Shown piece after piece: positions 62,639 through 64,000 of a stretch of DNA of 64,000 nt (position 1 is the first letter of the stretch; every line of letters starts with the position of its first letter). The notes below the pieces were generated by a model that was not told the DNA's origin, did no database searches, and saw only the letters and a program-made list of their open reading frames with translations. A program made the translations under genes and the position numbers. Source of the DNA: Psychroserpens sp. NJDZ02 (GTDB taxonomy: Bacteria > Bacteroidota > Bacteroidia > Flavobacteriales > Flavobacteriaceae); NCBI RefSeq assembly GCF_004843725.1, contig NZ_CP039451.1, positions 3,106,001-3,170,000 of the forward strand, given 5' to 3'.

Positions 62639-63412
62639 TTATCTTATAATTTCAAAATCAGTACTATCATTTTTTTTATGAATTAAAAATGGAAGATTAA
62701 ATTCTTCATCATTAATGTTTCTATAGCTTAATATAGAATCCCCATTTATATTAGTTACTTCAGCTATTTTTTTATTTGCATATATTTTAGTGTTGATTTT
62801 TGAAGGAAATGGTTGTAAAATGAAATTTTCTTTACTTAATTTATTAAACAAATTATTCCACTCTCGCTTATTGTTTTGGTTTAAATAAAGCGCTTTATCA
62901 ACTTCTACGAATTTTTTATTAAATAAATTAAATAATTGCTCTTTGTTTGTATTTGCTAATTTGTATATTTTTTGATAAAATTTTAAAATATCATCATTAT
63001 ATGAATCGTCTAATTCTATCGAAGACTTCCAACCTTCTATTGAAAATGGTACTACAGCATTAAAGGTTGCCTTTTTTACTATTATAGGATATTGTTTTTC
63101 TGTAAAAGAAGGTGTTTGATATATAAATGCTTGATTTAAATCTTCGTAATTTTGAGTAGCAGAATTGTAGGAATGCACTTTAATTTTAAGATATGCATCT
63201 TTTCTTAAAGTAGTTTCTGTTTTTAAAGGAAAAATCTTAATAGATATTTCTTGTATACCACTTTCTAGTATTAAATGATTTATTGGGTAGTGTGAAGATA
63301 AAGAACCTCCATCCATACTTTTAAACGCGAGCAAATCATTAATTAATATCTCAAAATTACAAATTGACATATCAAAGTCTACTACATAATAAGGTTTGTT
63401 AAAATTTTCCAT
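62639..63412 (-). CDS. family A protein (unassigned)
   Basis: A 257-residue soluble member of the family. NKPYYVVDF, FEILINDLLAF, PINHLILESGIQEISIKIF form the N-terminal strands; VPFSIEGWKSSIEL starts the central part; PSKINTKIYANKKIAEV and DSTDFEIIR end it. No signal peptide. It lies 5 bp after the 63418 gene in one operon. Function unknown; see the family A finding. Confidence 0.65.
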   Translation of the reverse strand: MENFNKPYYVVDFDMSICNFEILINDLLAFKSMDGGSLSSHYPINHLILESGIQEISIKIFPLKTETTLRKDAYLKIKVHSYNSATQNYEDLNQAFIYQTPSFTEKQYPIIVKKATFNAVVPFSIEGWKSSIELDDSYNDDILKFYQKIYKLANTNKEQLFNLFNKKFVEVDKALYLNQNNKREWNNLFNKLSKENFILQPFPSKINTKIYANKKIAEVTNINGDSILSYRNINDEEFNLPFLIHKKNDSTDFEIIR

Positions 63413-63417
63413 AATTT

Positions 63418-64000
63418 TTATTTTAGGTATTTACCCAAAATAGGGTCGTTTGTAGAGTTATGATATCCAAAAATAATTTTTTCTGTTAATGCTTCTTTAG
63501 TTATAATTACTAATTTATTTGAAAATGCTTCTTTACCTCGGATCAAGGTATATTGATAGATTATATTGTTTTTAATCCAGGTGTTTTGATAAGGATAAGT
63601 AATTAGCTCATCATCATATTCATCTATAATTTTTTTTACACCTTGCTTTTCTGTTAAATTATTTAATATAATTAATACTTCATCGTTACTTTTATCATAG
63701 GCGATAGTATTAAAAGTTTGTTGCGGTGCCCCAAGTTTTTGTTCTAAGTGATTATAAACATCAAAGGTGTTTTCTTTTTCTAACGAGAAACTAGCAAAAA
63801 TTAGTTTGTTATCAAGTGTTACTAGTTTTGCACCTATATCATCAAGCGGCAAGTTGTTGAAATTTAGTTGTTTAATCTCATCTGGAGTCCTAAAATAATA
63901 ATGAGTACTAGTTTTGTCTCCTTCTAAAAAAGGTGATTTAGAGCTGTCCAGAGACCAAGCTCCAATTTGATTTTCAACTTTTGATGTCTTTATGCTTTTT
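63418..64000 (-). CDS. partial protein, N-terminus beyond the window
   Basis: The frame is open from the window end to a TAA at 63418; the ATG-like start of shorter readings is not needed, since the sequence upstream (SKVENQIGAWSLD, THYYFRTPDEIKQLNFNNL) is coding in the same frame. It resembles family B in plan (ASFSLEKENTFDVYNHLEQ, KLGAPQQTF, like KLGNPDF and FLGKPNF), but the similarity is weak. A signal peptide cannot be checked. It is followed by a family A gene, as other family B members are near family A copies. Confidence 0.55.
   Translation of the reverse strand, partial: KSIKTSKVENQIGAWSLDSSKSPFLEGDKTSTHYYFRTPDEIKQLNFNNLPLDDIGAKLVTLDNKLIFASFSLEKENTFDVYNHLEQKLGAPQQTFNTIAYDKSNDEVLIILNNLTEKQGVKKIIDEYDDELITYPYQNTWIKNNIIYQYTLIRGKEAFSNKLVIITKEALTEKIIFGYHNSTNDPILGKYLK

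Noticed and set aside
1..64000. tRNA, rRNA, CRISPR arrays, prophage or replication origin
   Set aside because: No characteristic cloverleaf, rRNA segment, regularly spaced repeat, phage gene block or origin motif was noticed by eye; a covariance-model search was not possible.

Overview
The window looks like chromosome of a marine-type Flavobacteriaceae member (Bacteroidota). The DNA is very AT-rich, most lipoproteins carry short SC/TC lipoboxes, TANNTTTG-like promoter elements occur, and the genes include a Bacteroidetes-type (T6SS-iii) secretion apparatus. No rRNA, tRNA or CRISPR array was seen. All identifications come from reading motifs and context; no database search was run.

Layout. 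(1) 1-5820: putative defence module with the tail of a HEPN-like protein, a coiled-coil McrB-like AAA+ protein, a DUF2357/McrC-like partner with a Zn-ribbon, and a protein with an HTH-like N-terminus. (2) 6393-10271: secreted proteins and lipoproteins of unknown function, two with apparent frameshifts. (3) 10499-23119: a signalling block. A cytoplasmic histidine kinase with nine PAS domains abuts a 2186-residue protein combining REC, GAF, PAS and sigma54-activator domains, six of its PAS modules repeating at an exact 384-bp period. Behind a terminator lie a sigma54-like promoter with two upstream near-palindromes, two STAS-like proteins and a PAS protein. (4) 23251-27133: two paralogous exported proteins with a C1q-like C-terminus and a possible nuclease-fold protein. 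(5) 27394-33943: an NtrB/NtrC-like pair, then a very good sigma54 promoter that probably drives two tiny proteins, glutamate dehydrogenase, a GreA/Rnk-like protein, two related helical proteins, a tandem universal stress protein and a 32-residue membrane protein.

(6) 35000-40722: part of a T6SS-iii: tssH (ClpV), tssB, tssC, a beta-barrel protein and tssD (hcp, opposite strand). Genes for TssE/F/G/K and the membrane complex are not in the window. (7) 41118-64000: a minus-strand T6SS accessory island. Its core is a vgrG cassette at 60109-51897: VgrG, a DUF3289 effector with its lipoprotein immunity candidate, a decayed two-helix membrane protein, a LysM protein, a PAAR-like (DUF4280) protein, a GH19 plus M15-like peptidoglycan hydrolase, and a second lipoprotein immunity candidate. 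Around it are LemA/GIDE membrane proteins, two multi-copy families with decayed copies (here called family A and family B), toxin-tip and immunity remnants, and an IS30-family element with recognisable ends.

The island looks like a place where effector/immunity genes are gained, duplicated and lost. The most interesting points are the giant PAS/sigma54 regulator with its local promoter, the unassigned family A, the dual-domain hydrolase cassette, and several single-base homopolymer frameshifts that may be mutations, phase switches or assembly errors.
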